64,000 nt of DNA from Poecilobothrus nobilitatus (GCA_947095535.1 OX352773.1:264856515-264920514); one strand, 5' to 3'; shown: positions 24,263-37,491, numbered from the stretch's first letter. Notes: a model not told the origin generated them from the sequence alone. Numbers and translations are program-made.

Positions 24263-25334
24263 TTTCGACTAAAACCTGTTCATTAACCTGTTCATTATTT
24301 TTTTAATCTAAAAACTAGTAATTAACTTTTTAAAAATTGTAGTTATTATTAATGATTTTTATTTTTATATTTAAATACTAATATTAAGTAAAAATATAAT
24401 CTGCGTGGATATTTAAATACTTATAATGTATCCAAAGTGTATTAAATTTTTTATATATATATTAAAAGAAAAGCATAAAAAATAAATAAATTAAAACTAA
24501 TTTAATTTTATATTTCTTTCTTTTTTCATTACAGGTAAATTTTCAAAGTTAACAATATAATTTAAATTGCGAGGGAAAGTTTAAATCTAGAATTTCAATT
24601 TATTAAGCTTTTAAAATAGTAGGTATAACAAATAATTAAAATTAATATGCAAAGACATTATGTTCTAATTTTTATTTTTTATTTTTTAAATAATTATCTT
24701 AAATAAAGTGCAACACTATATTTTAATTTTGTTGTTAAAAAGAAAAAAATTCCATTAAAGAACTTAATTATGAATAAATTAGAAATGTAAAATATGTAAA
24801 TAGACGAAATCCATAAAAGTTTTATATTTTTAATTAATAATTGAAATATTAGTACATAACCTATAATTATAGTTGTAAGACTTAAGAAAATCAATTATTT
24901 TTTTGACCACATGACATGTAATAAATATTAAAAAAATTCTAAAAGAGTTTGTTTGACCTTAATAATAATTATGAAGTCTTAAAGAAAAGTTAAATATAAC
25001 GGAACACAGAAAGCATTTAAATAATTGATACGAAAGGGGGTGTTAAAAAAAGATAAATTTAATAAAAAATCAATAATATTTTAAGTTTTATTATAATTGA
25101 TTGAAAAATCTGAAAAGACATAAAAATGTTAGTTAGTTAGTTTTATGGTTAGAATATTTCTGAAACGAAGCGTCCATGCCATGTTTGCATTTCATTTTTC
25201 CTGTAGTGTCATTTGACTCTAGTTTTTTCAAGTTGCCTGGTTATACAGGTATTTCATTATGTATTTCATTTGTATATATATTATCATTTAACTGTATTTC
25301 ATTTGCCTATATATATAAAACCGGTGCACCCCAG
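24263..25334. other. AT-rich non-coding stretch
   Basis: No gene is supported. A T-rich tract followed by CATTACAG/GTAAAT near 24530 is acceptor-like, but the frames after it are closed. Blocks near 25230-25320 (ATTTCATTTGTATAT, ATTTAACTGTATTTC) are related to the outer side of the inverted-arm element that follows. Confidence 0.45.
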
Positions 25335-25500
25335 TTGGAATAAACGCATTTCTCAAAAAGACATTAAGAATAAACTCAGTTGGAATAAAAAAAAACTTTT
25401 AGCATAAAGCCAATTAACCTAAAAAGACATTTAGAAAATTTCGATTTATACTAATGGGACACTTCGTATAAAATCTTGTTCATTTGGCATAACTTTTTTA
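25335..25500 (-). repeat. Degenerate GACATTTAG-type subrepeats (inverse of 23.95-24.26 kb)
   Basis: Units such as AAAAAGACATTAAG, AAAAAGACATTTAGAAAA, GGGACACTTCGTATAAAA and TTCATTTGGCATAAC follow one another. They match the reverse complement of the array at 23.95 kb and the left end of the element at 56.05 kb. Confidence 0.5.
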
Positions 25501-25608
25501 TAGAAAATATTTTTTTGTTGGTTACGTAATACGATTGGTCATAATGATGATAACTGTCAACCGTGATGGCGATAATAATGTTTATATTTTTATATTTAAA
25601 TTTGTCTT

Positions 25609-26187
25609 AATCACAATACAATTTACAATACAAATTGCAGGAGTTACTAACATAAGACTGTATTTTATTTAACTGTGTTTAATTTCACTGTATTCATTTA
25701 TATATAGACCTAAGAAAGCTGACTTTTAAAATTATTAGGCGAGAAATAAAATTTGTTTAGTGTTTGGGTTTCAATAATTTGTTTCGCGTAGGTTGGGGGA
25801 TGGCAATCCCCATTCTTTTTACTGTCTAATTTTTACATACACATGTCAAAGCAAGTAAAATATTTCAATTGTTGAAATATATATGGAGAAAATAAAATTA
25901 GGAACGATTTTCGGATTGGTTTCAAAATCCAATTTTTCCATAATTAGTTTAACAGGCGTTTGGGAGTGACAGCCCTCATTATTTGAAATTTATATGTAAA
26001 AACAAATTTTTTGGAAGGATCTAGAGTTGGTTGCAAAACCAAAGTTGTACGTCTTCTATTGAATATGCTTATAAGTATAACTGAAATACAGTTAAATGAC
26101 ATACAGTGAAATTTAACACAGTTAAATAAAATACAGTCTTATGTTAGTAACTCCTGCAATTTGCATTGTGATTGTGATATTGTGATT
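25609..26187. mobile_element. Fold-back-like element with ~94 bp inverted arms
   Basis: The left arm (25609-25702: AATCACAATAC... GCAGGAGTTACTAACATAAG ... AATTTCACTGTA) is repeated as its reverse complement at 26094-26187 with few differences. The spacer of ~390 bp contains diverged direct units (GGTTTCAAAATCCAA and GGTTGCAAAACCAAAG type, with GTTTGGGAGTGACAGCCC between). No protein is encoded. The structure fits a non-autonomous fold-back transposon or an inverted duplication. No target-site duplication could be fixed by eye. Confidence 0.65.
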
Positions 26188-27874
26188 AAAAAATGAATTT
26201 ATTCTAAGTATCATAAAGCCATGCAATGTAAATAATTAGATCTTCCATCTAGAATTGATTGGAAAATCAGTAATGATTGAAATATTTGTGTAAAACATAT
26301 AATTAGGGAGTACATTAAAGTTGGTTGGTCAAATGCAGTCTTGTGATATGAACCCATTCAAGTATAAATCGTCTAAATCATTTACATACTGCATAAATTG
26401 TTGAAATTCTTTCTATTAGAGAAACTATTTCTAATCAAATTTATATTTCAATGTTAACGGTAGTTCCTTTACGAGTTAACAACTATCTTTAATTAAATCA
26501 AAATATCTATAAATTTCTAATTGTTTAAACTTCCGTTTTTAGAAACTAGTTCTATAGATCTAATAATAGTATACTTGAAAAAATTTTTATTTTTTAAAAA
26601 AAATTTTATTTTTAACTTGTTTTTCACGTTTTTTTATTTTAAAATTTTTTTCATAAATTTAAAAACTTTTTTTTTGCAAAATTTTAATTTATTAATTAAT
26701 TAAAATACCTACATATTAAATAAAGTTTTTAATGAATCATCAATAAAAACATATTTGTTTTTTTTTTTTTTTATTGATTTTAAATTGTTTCTTGCCATGA
26801 AAATATTTTTTGCGATTTTGTTAATTTTTAAAAACGAAAACGCAACTTCTGCTACTTATAACTGATATTGAATTTTTTTTTTTTTTTTTTTTTTTAATAA
26901 TGGAATCAATACAAAATTAATATACAATTAGTCATGAAAAACAAATTACACAATAATAAAATATAATTAGGACAAAAAATAAAATAAAGTGTTTTTTTGG
27001 CAAACAACAGCGCCTTTTGTTATGCTATTTTATATTAATTTATGTTTTCTTTACATTATTCTATAGCAGATAACTCTAAAACTATACCTTGAATTCTATA
27101 TAGAAGATTTTATTAATAATTTTAAATGAAAAAAAAAAAAAAAAAATAGAGAAAAAAGTTTTTGTCCTTGAGCTATTTTATAAAGAAATTTTTGTTTTTA
27201 GAAGAATACGAAATGACATATACAAAAAATACATAACATGTACATATTTCATTTCATATAAATCATTATAAGTATAATTTTAACAATCATTATCAATATC
27301 AATTTCAATAATCAACAAGATCATTATAAAATATATCAATAACAATGACATAAAATCACCCACAGAATTATGTATATATTTTTTTTAATTCTTAGAAGAA
27401 TTTACCACATATTTTTTATATTTTATGCGTCGTATTAACCACGAAAATTAAGAAGAAGAAACGTTTATTAGAAAAACTTGAGAAAATAATTTGGAAGTTA
27501 TAATTAAAATTAAATAAATTTTAAAAGTTGTTCGAAGGTAACACCGAAAACTAATTGAAAAGAATAGAAAAGAAAAAACAAAATAAGAAATAAGAAATAA
27601 GTAGTTTATCAATAAATTTTTTTTTGTAAATCTTATTTTTAATTGTAAAACAGGGTTAACGAAAAGCTATACTGGAAAATGAAGTGGGAAATTTCTCATA
27701 AGAGTTTTTAGGAATTTTTTTAAAATTTTACGAAATACACGAAATTTTGTTTTAGATTTTCTTATTTAGATTTATTTTTTTATGAAATCTTCTAATAATT
27801 ATGAAATTTACATATTCGTATTTAGCAGTTTTAATATAAAAAATACCATTGAAAAGGTTTTCTTACCTATTCAA
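26188..27874. other. AT-rich non-coding stretch
   Basis: The first ~150 bp continues the sub-unit structure of the preceding element (AAAGTTGGTTGGTC near 26310). The rest holds T runs (26758-26772, 26875-26896) and A runs (27130-27146). No gene is supported. Confidence 0.5.
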
Positions 27875-28580
27875 AGTTAAAAATAAAGCAGAATACAAAA
27901 CCAAAGGTTTTTAATATGTCCACAGGAGATAAAAGGATTCAGTTTAGTGTACTGTGTTTTGTGTTTTGCACCAAAATTTATAATTGCGAGACAGTTTCTT
28001 CAATTTTAAGGAATAAAACTATTGCCCGAGGTAATAAATTTTAATTCTTAAAATTTCAAAGTAAGCAAAATTTCATTAAAAATTTTGTTTTCACATATAT
28101 AACAGTAAATTAAAATAAAACAAGGCCGAATGTAATGCGACGCTTTTTAAAGGTGCACAGTTTTCCAAAGCGAATAAACTTAATATAGAATTGTTATTTA
28201 CATTTAAGATTCTAAGTTTTCATCGAAGTTTCAATAAATATTATTTTCAGTTTTAAGGAAATCCTCTTTAATTAAGAAAAACAGTAAACATATATGTGTA
28301 AAACCATAATGGGGTTTTACTTTTACTTTGAAAAATTACATGTGCCTAAAAATAGTAAATTATACATTTTTTACAACTAATAGCTCTTAAACTATAAAAA
28401 AATCCAAGATAACTTATAATAATTAACAAAACATTTTTCTTCCCTCAAAATTTCAAGGTTATACCCTAAATTCGGGTTCCATCCATATTTCGGAGATATC
28501 AAAGACGTAAAAACTTGAAAAATTTTCTTTTGCTACCGCTAGTGCGGTAGATTCGGAAACAGCCTAATTACTGAATAATT
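27875..28580 (+). repeat. Dispersed repeat family Q, copy 2 (longest)
   Basis: The copy contains the CAATTTTAAGGAAT block twice (near 28000 and 28245), which suggests an internal duplication. It shares TTTAATATGTCC-type and CCTAAAAATAGTAAAT-type blocks with the other copies. Near its end is a perfect palindrome CTACCGCTAGTGCGGTAG (28534-28551). No coding frame is seen. Confidence 0.55.
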
Positions 28581-30514
28581 TTATTAAAAAAAAACCTGGT
28601 GTCACTCTGTATTAGCAAAATGAACAAAAATAATGTTATTTCGAAAAAATGCCATTCAAAATTTTGTTTTTTTTTTGTAATAACTGTAATAAAATATGAA
28701 CAAAATAGAATAATTTTTCTTTGTTCCAGAAGACTTTGAGATACTTAAAAAATTCAGTTCATAACAGTACCTTTATTAAATAGTTCGTACTAAATTTGCA
28801 CTATTTTTATATGACGTAATAATATGAAAGCTGATTCATTCAATATTTTGGCCCAATACGATCAGTATCCATGCGTTATGGGAAATGACACAATCGTTTA
28901 AACCAGGTATATTTCATTTTATCATAAATAGTTATTATTTAATCTTTTGTTATATTGTAAATATAAATAAATGTTATATTATTATGTATTATAAATGTTA
29001 TACCCTCTAAAACGGAATGTGGCGACAGCATGATGACAAAATAATGTAATTCTTATTTATGTTATCTATTTCTTATGAATATATTCATACTAAAAGATAA
29101 CGACATCATCAATGATGTACTGATACCCTATCGTACATTTTAGTTGCCGTATTTTAAAATGTCTTCGTTGCTGGTTGTGAATAAAAAATTTGAAATAAAA
29201 TCAAGTTTGTTGTGAGATAATAGGATGACAACGTAGGATGAATGACGTAAACAACGTGATTTTAATATTATTTTGTAAACAAATTTATGAATTCGTTATA
29301 ATTCTTTACGTCCGACATCGCCCATCGGTATAGTGTTAATATAAATAACGTGTCGTCACAGCCACATCACGTTATAGTGTAAATTGACATTAATGATTCG
29401 TTCCTGCGTTATTTATTATTAATAATTTTGAGAAGAAATATGCACTAAACTTTTATGATTGTGAATTCCTAAATTTTGTTAGGTTTGTTACAATTTGTAT
29501 AATTGAATGAATGATTGTATTGTTGTGTTAAGATTAAATTAGAAACCATTTCTAAAGAATATAAAACAATACAATATATTTCTTGTAAAATTATTTCTTT
29601 TTAAGGAATCCAAATTATTCTATTACGCAGTGGAAAATCTAACCAATCTTTTAACCACGGTTCATTCTATATGAGAACTTTAATATCTGTATAAAGTAAA
29701 ATTGAAGCATTTTCCAAAACGATACCCTTACAGAGGAGGAGTGTTTCACAACTGTTTTTAAATCTTATTTAAAATAGTTATCCGGAGTTTTATCGCAAGA
29801 CAAGAAAGTTAGTATGTATGATTTTTAAAAAAGTATAAAACTTTTTCCGATATTTTTAGATCTATTATATCAAATGAATTTCAATCACTTCAACTATTTC
29901 TCTAACCTTCCAAACTAATTAAAACCATATTGAAATTTAAATGAAAACTCATACCAACCCTAAAAAGTAATTAAGCAAACAAAATTTTTTTTATATTTGA
30001 TTTATTTTTTCCTCGCTCAATTAATAATTCTAAAAAATATTATAACCGTTCAAAAATTTTACATGGTTTTATTAATCTAAAAACTTATGTATACGTACCA
30101 GTAAATGTAAATGTAAAGAATTATTTTCAATATAATTTTAACTACCTGTTAATTTATCAATTTTAACTTTCTATTGTTTTAAAATTATTATTTTAAAATA
30201 GTAAAAATATAACTGTGTTATGTAACAGTTAAGCTATAAAAAAAAAAAATTTTATGAAAAAACAAAAGACTGATGTAAGCTTTTAAGAATATTAAAATTG
30301 AATTGATTATTGTTCAACAATCAATTAATTATAATCTGACACTGAATCGATTTGCGATTTGTGATTTTTAAATACATTTTATTATTTTTTTTTTTTTTTT
30401 GCCAAAACGTAATAGAGCAGAATATTTTAACACATTGCATGCCAAGTTACTTTTGCAAAAATGTCTGTGGAAGCGAATAGCTAAAATTTCATATATTGAT
30501 TTTCTTTTGTTTTT
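28581..30514. other. AT-rich non-coding stretch with a palindrome
   Basis: No gene is supported. A GC-richer patch (28850-29400) includes several ATGAC and ACGT-type words and an 8 bp palindromic pair ATAACGTG/CACGTTAT at 29345-29375 around a 15 nt loop. A 25-codon frame near 28824 overlaps another open frame and is not called. Confidence 0.45.
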
Positions 30515-30772
30515 TTAAAAGTTAGTATGTAGCATCTCCAAATGATTCTTAATAAATTTAAGTACCCATATTTTAATATTCTGATTAGTGATATATGACG
30601 ATGTTATAAATCCTATTATAACTGAAACCAATAGATATGCTGACAAAACTATATTAAAAAAATCGCAAACGAAGTATGCAAGGTCTACTATATTCATTTT
30701 CATCAATCCCGATGACATTGAAAAATTTTTTTGATTTGATGTTGTGGATGAGTCGTGTAAAACTGAACTTGA
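30515..30772 (-). CDS. Exon-like frame for a single-pass membrane protein, unrecognised
   Basis: On the minus strand an AATTTGCAG acceptor is followed in phase 0 by 85 codons and TAA. Residues 1-30 are polar and Ser/Thr/Asn-rich (SSSVLHDSSTTSNQ). Residues ~31-58 form a hydrophobic helix (LAYFVCDFFNIVLSAYLL, then VSVIIGF). The tail is mixed basic (NIKIWVLKFIKNHLEM). Codon content (GAC, TCG, GGA, GTT, TGC) is less biased than chance frames nearby, and this is among the longest frames in the window with ordinary composition. In-frame TGA closes the frame a few codons before the acceptor, so it needs splicing to extend. The family is not recognised. A chance frame or a last exon of a minus-strand gene are both possible. 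Confidence 0.38.
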   Translation of the reverse strand, partial: SSSVLHDSSTTSNQKNFSMSSGLMKMNIVDLAYFVCDFFNIVLSAYLLVSVIIGFITSSYITNQNIKIWVLKFIKNHLEMLHTNF

Positions 30773-31410
30773 CTGCAAATTATTGACAAGTCAAAGGTAT
30801 CTGCAAAGATATCTATTTGTGTTCCAGCTACTATAATATCGAGAAATCAACTATTAAATTTTATGCATAAAATGAATCAGTGGTAATGCAGTCTCGATCT
30901 GCATCGATTTTAAATTTTACTTATACATAACGCATGTTAGTAATAAGGCAGTCTTCTAAATGAAGAAAAAACATTGTATATATATATACTTGTAATAATT
31001 TTTACACCAGTTACGATTTGACAAAAGATTTCTGAGAAAACAAAACTCATGTCGTCGCCACCCTTATAGAATACGCATTACATATTATGTATATCTAAAG
31101 ACATGTATATGTCATATTATGTATATCTAAAATATGTGTATCATATTTGAATAACTTGGCCTCCATATGAAACTCAAGTGTTCATTGAAATGAAGTGGCA
31201 GTCAAAGTGTTAACAGAATAAAAATAAAAACAACAACAAATATATTATAATAATAACAGTAGCTAGTAAAAAAAAAGGTCATGCAAATTAAGTAGTTAAT
31301 ATGTCACTTAAATTGATTTTGTTGAATTTACAGTGATTTTAAAAGTGTTTTTATGCTACTTAGTTAAGAAAATTTGAATTTCAAAAAAAAAGAAAATAAA
31401 TAAATAAATT

Positions 31411-31461
31411 TTACTCTTCACCTCGCACCTGATCATCATCATCATCATCTTCATCTTTAAT
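31411..31461 (-). CDS. Possible acidic terminal exon, or a microsatellite only
   Basis: On the minus strand a GT-rich tract ending GTGTGTTAG precedes 16 codons reading IKDEDDDDDDQVRGEE and a stop. An acidic C-terminus is plausible for a nuclear or secretory protein, but most of the frame is a (GAT)n microsatellite with a (TG)n tract beside it. No upstream exon in a matching phase was found. Listed because both splice context and stop are clean. Confidence 0.18.
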   Translation of the reverse strand: MKDEDDDDDDQVRGEE

Positions 31462-32654
31462 CTAACACACAAACACACACCATTCCTATATATTCAATAT
31501 TTTAATGTGGATTATGACTATTTTTGAATGTTTTTTAAATGCGAAGATTAGTTTGGAACTCAATAAAAAAAAAAAAAAAAACACAAAATAGCAACAGAAT
31601 CAAAAATATCTTGAAATCGCCATAAAAAGAATTGATTTTATGGCGAAATTTTTTTTTTTTTTTTTTAATCCATTCTCCAATAAAGAAGTGGTTTCCATTA
31701 AAATAATAAAAAAAAAAAAAATTAATTAGGAAAAAAATCTATTCTTTTTTTTTTTCTATCGCTGTTTTTAAATAGTAACCGTATTTGGACGTTTATAACT
31801 CTTTAGAAATTTTAAAGATTGAGATTATAACTATTGAAAAAATGGAATATTAAAAAAAAAAAAAAAAAAATGTTGGTTAAGATTTATCATTTTTAAATGT
31901 AAAATAATTTTTTTTTGTTTTTTTTTTTATCTTAATTGATTGACGGAGCTTCTTAAAGTTTAAATGGTTTATTTGTTTCTATATTTGTGAATTTGTTAAA
32001 ATTAAATTTTCACTAATGAAAAATGAAATTTTTAACAAATAGGGGGTAGCTATAAGTTGTGATTTAATCTATAAGATTTTTATAATTAATTTTAAATATT
32101 ATGTTAAATTTTATATATTTTATGACTAATTCTAAATTATGTAATAATTAAATAATAAAACAAGTTTATTTTAAAATATTTTTAATTGAATTTTTGACTC
32201 ACAATTTATTTAAATTTAAAATGTAATAAAGTTATTTTAAATGTATACATATATACCTACATTACATAAATTAAATATTTGAAGAGTTAAAGATGTGACC
32301 TTGTGAATAGTTAAATTGACTTTCAAAATAAAAAATAAAAAAGTTGTCATTGCTTTTAAAAAAAAATCTCCATATTTTAGATTCTGAGCCTCAGATAAAA
32401 ATTTTAATTTACGGTATTCTAAACCTCTCTTACCTCAAAATAAATTTTGCCTACCTATACAAAGGTATTTAAATTTAAAAGGTTTAAAAAAAAAAATATT
32501 TTTTTTGAGTTGGTTATATCCTTGTTATTTTTTTTTTTTTACAAAATATAATAATACATACATAATTATTAATAAATATTGGATATTTATTGTGTCGTAT
32601 TTTATTATATAATGTAGGTAGTTTATAATGTACCTTATTATTACATATTCATTT
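31462..32654. other. AT-rich non-coding stretch
   Basis: No gene is seen. It has very long A and T runs (31568-31582, 31650-31667, 31853-31870, 32530-32541) and otherwise simple AT sequence. Confidence 0.6.
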
Positions 32655-33315
32655 TTTTTTTTTGACGGTGAGAATCATCAAAAGACGGTAAAAATGAACG
32701 ATACGAGTATGATTTCTTTATCAAGGTGTGAAATTTTAATTCACTAAAGACTACGTCCCGTTTTCAGCCAACAATAGTTTAAAAGGGACGATTAGTACTA
32801 TTGTATTATTTTGGTAAGGGAATATTCTTCTATGAAAAAAAAATAGATTTAGGGTTTTTAAGAATGAAGAAAATGATCAACGAAAGTGTTGACGGTCTCC
32901 ACAAACTTTTGTAAATTGAAAATGTAATCATCCCTAAATTTAGGTAGCACATGAAGTGGAAGATTGTTTCATATTTACGTTATTCGATTTACAAACGAAT
33001 TTTTATAAGTATGCTGAATTTTGACAGTTAGAAATTTGAATAGGATTGAATAGGGGGGTTCACGTAGGGTTGCCCAACGCAGATTCTTTTTGCTTTCAAT
33101 GAAGATATCAGATTTATTATTTTGTCAAATCAAAATCCCACTCCTAATAAATATCTGTAAAACAAATGAAGAGGCGAATTACTAAATATCGAAGACCCAG
33201 TGTAGATAGCGTTAAGGTGATATCGGATCATCGGAATCGATTATTAAACGAATTACTCTATTTTGTATTTTATTGAAGAATCCAAATACCGTTTTAGAAG
33301 CTGCTATACATAAAT
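32655..33315 (-). mobile_element. Decayed LINE 3' part, Jockey/CR1-type (copy D)
   Basis: On the minus strand the segment retains the C-terminal domain of a LINE reverse transcriptase. AASKTVFGFFNKIQNRVIRL near 33250-33305 matches the ASQTALGYLDKVQNRAIRL block of the copy at 61.5 kb. YRYLLGVGF, NSFVNRI and a final FNLQKFVETVNTFV block follow, with frame changes and stops between them. The 3' end near 32655 has a T run then GACGGTGAGAATCATCAAAAG, as in the 61.5 kb copy. The 5' end is truncated. The many frame breaks make this an old copy. Confidence 0.75.
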
Positions 33316-36300
33316 ATGTGCTTTACATAAATTATATATGTGGAATATATATGTGTATTATATAAAGGATCGGAAATCAGAAATTGAATTCCAGAAAGGA
33401 ATCGTTTAGTTATTGTATAATCAGAGAAATGTGGAAACTGCCCTAAATAAATAAGATATAAAAAATATAATGAAAATTATTTAAAATATATTAAAAATTA
33501 GTTGAGAATCGAATTCTAAGGATTACGGAAATAAATTTTTGGTTTAAAAATAAAAAACGTTCTGACAAACAAAAATCCTTATTTTGGAGATTCATTTAAC
33601 TTTATAACTTTTAAGGATTAATATAGGATTTATTATGGAATTAAAACTATTTATTTAATAATTTTACAACAGAATGTTCTTCGATTTATAGATATCTATA
33701 AGTTAGAAAGAGATGAACGTTATTTAGATTAAAATTATAAATCTAAGGTAACTACAAAAGTAGATACATATAAACGGGTCATTGAACTGTTACACCTATA
33801 GAGAACTATTAACTTTTATTAAATATGTAATTAATGTTATGTAAGAAAATTTATTGAAAAGAAAAAGTTTAATTAAAAAAAAAACAGAAATGTAAAATGA
33901 ATTGTACTTTAAGTTCTAATAAGTAATAACATATTTTAAAATTACATAAATGTATAATTTTAAAATATAATCGAAAAAGACAACAAAAAAAAAAACTTAT
34001 TGTCAATCATTTTTTATGTACATAATTTTATTTTAATGATAACAATTTTAAAAACAAGAAACGCAATTTTTTTAAAAGTATATATACCTATATATATTAA
34101 GTGATGTCTCCCACAATTTAAAAATGACAAAAAAAAAAAAAAGTGAAAATGTAAAGAAAAATGAAAATTTGTATTATAAGGAAAATGAAATATTTTTCAA
34201 ATTTCTATCTACACAGTTTTCAAATAATTGGTGAAGGTTTCCATGATAATTATCTAAGTAAGTAAAAGTAAAAAGAATTTCATAATACTGTGAGAAAAGT
34301 GTCTTTTAATTTTCATTTTTCCGAAAGAGAAAGAAAAATCATTTTTGTTTTTAAAATCACTGTGAAAAATTTAAAATAAAACGCAATTTTTTGTTTTGTT
34401 TTTTTTTTTTAATTTTGTTGTTTAATTATTGTTTTTTTTTTTTTTTTTTTTTAATAAAGCCGGTAAAGACATAAAATTTCTTTTGATGTTTAATTTTACC
34501 TTATTTAAAAAACGCTTATTACCCACTTTACTTTATTTCAATTACAATTTTCTTTTTTTTTTTTTTTTGTTTTTTTTTTTTTTTTTACATTTATTAAAAC
34601 GTGAATTAGAAGCTTCCTACTATTATTTTCTACATGTATGTATGTATGTACGTTTATTTTATTAAAAAAAAAAAACAATTGAAATTTGAAAGTCACCATA
34701 TTTACACAATCAAATCGCTTAATAATGACATCTAGGTATATACATATATATATATATTTTTATATTAATTTATTTGATGCTCATTTGTTATATTTTTAGA
34801 AAGAAAATTCAGTGAATTTTACAATTATTTTAAAATGGTTGTCATTGTTTTAAATTAAAATGACAATAAAACTTTTTAATTTTTAATTTAAAATTGGTAG
34901 AAATTTTTTGTTTTGATTAAAGAATGCATGAAATGGAATTTTATTGAAGAGGTGGAGAATTTATTTATTTGTAATAAAAATAACAATTATTGCAATTAAT
35001 AAGGTTTCTATCCAAGTTCGGGGAAATAAATTTATTTAAATATTTAAATTTATATTTTAATTAAAAATTTTCTTTTACAATCAATAAAAATGATTAATAT
35101 GTATTTTAATATATGTATATCTACTCCTAAATTAATCGGTTATTTTAACATCACATGACTATTTGATTGTCATCAGTTAGGAATTATTTAAATAGATTTG
35201 AAATTGTAAAGAAATATTATTTATGTAACGATCTATGAAACAGTACTAGTCGACTGTATTAAATAAAACTGAAAGAAATAACTCCCAATGAAATAAATCC
35301 TAACTACCAATAAATTATGAAATAATTCCTACCGGTATAGGAAATAAATTCCATCCCAACTATATATTAATGTTATTATAGTATAAGGAGTTATATATTT
35401 CATACAGTCATTTGCCTGTCATCCATATAAGTCATTATTTTTGTATTGTTTTTTGTTTTTTATTTGGATATGGACCTGATCGTAGTTTTGAATGTGATAC
35501 GTAAAAACTAGATATAAATGTTTTACATATGAACTGTATGTAAAGTAGATTTTTTTTAGAACTTATTTTATGCTCATATTTAGTGTTGTACACAAAGTTT
35601 TCTTCGAAACTATAATAAATAAGATTTTTGGGATTGTTCCATACACATTATGGATTGTTAATATTGCAGTATAGATTCTGTAGTATAGACAATTTTATCA
35701 AAAAAAATTGAAATACATTTTATTATTAAGTAAGTAAACCTATGAATTTTATAGATTCGTAACTTATTGACATTTGAAAATGTACGGTGACACATTACTT
35801 CATATTCCTGGTCTATGTTAAATGTATTAATAATATATACTTATTCATTTTAGTATTGTAACAATGAGTCACATAACAAACACTTTAGAGTTAAACCAAA
35901 TCGAAATTTAAAACAAAAAATTTTTTGTCATGCATCTTTTTCTTTTAATTATTTTATATTTTATTATTTAATTTTACACGCTTTTAAAAAAATTTTTTAA
36001 ATTTTTTTCATTTTAAGTAGTAATTAAAAACTGACGGTTAAAAATTCAATAAATCAAATTTTAATTGAAATATTTAATAATATTTAAAAAAAAAAACAAA
36101 AAGCATTTTCTAAAAAATAATTTCAAAAATTTAATAAAACTTAAATAACACTAATTATGTTCTGCTACATGGTGTCTTAAAAAATAAAAGTATCTTCTAA
36201 TACTGTACTATAAAAATAAAATATTTTACTAACTAATGTTTCACCCATTTTTTATGCTCTACATTACCTATTATAGTGTTATATTAAGCGGCACTTACAA

Positions 36301-37491
36301 TGTCTTCAAAATTAAACTTCTTATTAAGGTGACTGTAATCAAAATGACATAAGTTTATTTCTCTTTCTTATCAGTGATTTATTATTAGACATACTTTTTA
36401 GTTCGTATGTTATTTGATATTCACAAAATAATTCTACAACCGAAGTTAGATTGCTTTTCTCTACAAAATATTTCAGTTCTAAAGGGATGAATCATCCATC
36501 CATGGTTGGTCATAATATTTTTTAATAATATGTATGACACTATTCAAATTCAATCATAGTTTTTAAAGTATTCATATAAGCTTTAGTATCAAAACTTAAT
36601 TACTTAAGTTCCTATTGTTTTTTTTCAATTAGTTTTTAATATGTAATTGCATCTAACCGCCCTTACATTTGTTAGCAAATGCAGAGTTATAACTCTGCCG
36701 AACCGTTGTATATGAATTAATCTAAATCTATGTCTATAATCGAATATATCTATTTTAAAATAGCATTATTCTCCTAAAATCATCCAAATATATAAAAATT
36801 CTAATCAGATTTAATTTTGTGCCAATATTGTTACTGTACTGTTGTATTAATGTTTGTTATTTAATGATGAGTTGAGTAAATTTATCTAACTTTGATTAAA
36901 TTAATTATATTTACATATTTGTTTATTTTCTTTTAACTTAAATATAATTAAAGTTAATTTTAGAAAAACAAAAAAAAAAAACAATAAAATAATGAAATTT
37001 CCTTTGTGTTTATATTTTTATTTGTGTTGTATTAAATCATATCGCATTTCAGTGAACTTAGTCATTTGATTCTCATCGGAAATTATTCTCGAATATATAT
37101 TATAACACTATCACTACTACAGAATGATACAAAAATATTTGTACAATACTTAAAATCTTCATTTGCGCTAATTAAACAGATTTATTTGTCTGTATGTTAA
37201 TGAAAACAATATGAAAATACTAAAAAGAGAAGAAGGTGTTAATTGAAATTATTTTTTTTTTTTATTATTATTGCTTTTGTTTTTATTTTGGTTTAAACTA
37301 AACTAAAAATATAATAAAAAAAACCTCGTCATTTTATGTTTGTTTGGTATTAACATTCTAAATATTTATAAAGAAAGCAAACAACTTTTGTTTTGTATGA
37401 TATAGTGGTTGTAAGTAATATAATGAAAAGAGCAAGGAAGAGGAAAAGAAAAAATATAGAATTTTTTTTAGAAAATGTCAAATGTTTTATC
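33316..37491. other. AT-rich non-coding stretch
   Basis: No supported gene over 4 kb. Features are T runs (34434-34452, 34553-34568, 34570-34586), a short TGTA repeat (34633-34650) and low-complexity frames of Phe, Tyr and Leu. Small GC-richer patches (35230-35350, 36650-36720) show no recognisable feature. Confidence 0.55.

Noticed and set aside
28824..28901. A 25-codon ATG frame (KADSFNILAQYDQYPC)
   Set aside because: An overlapping frame is equally open, there is no transcript signal, and the patch may belong to an unclassified repeat.
34429..34665. A 78-codon plus-strand frame rich in Phe
   Set aside because: It is produced by three long T runs and has no other support.
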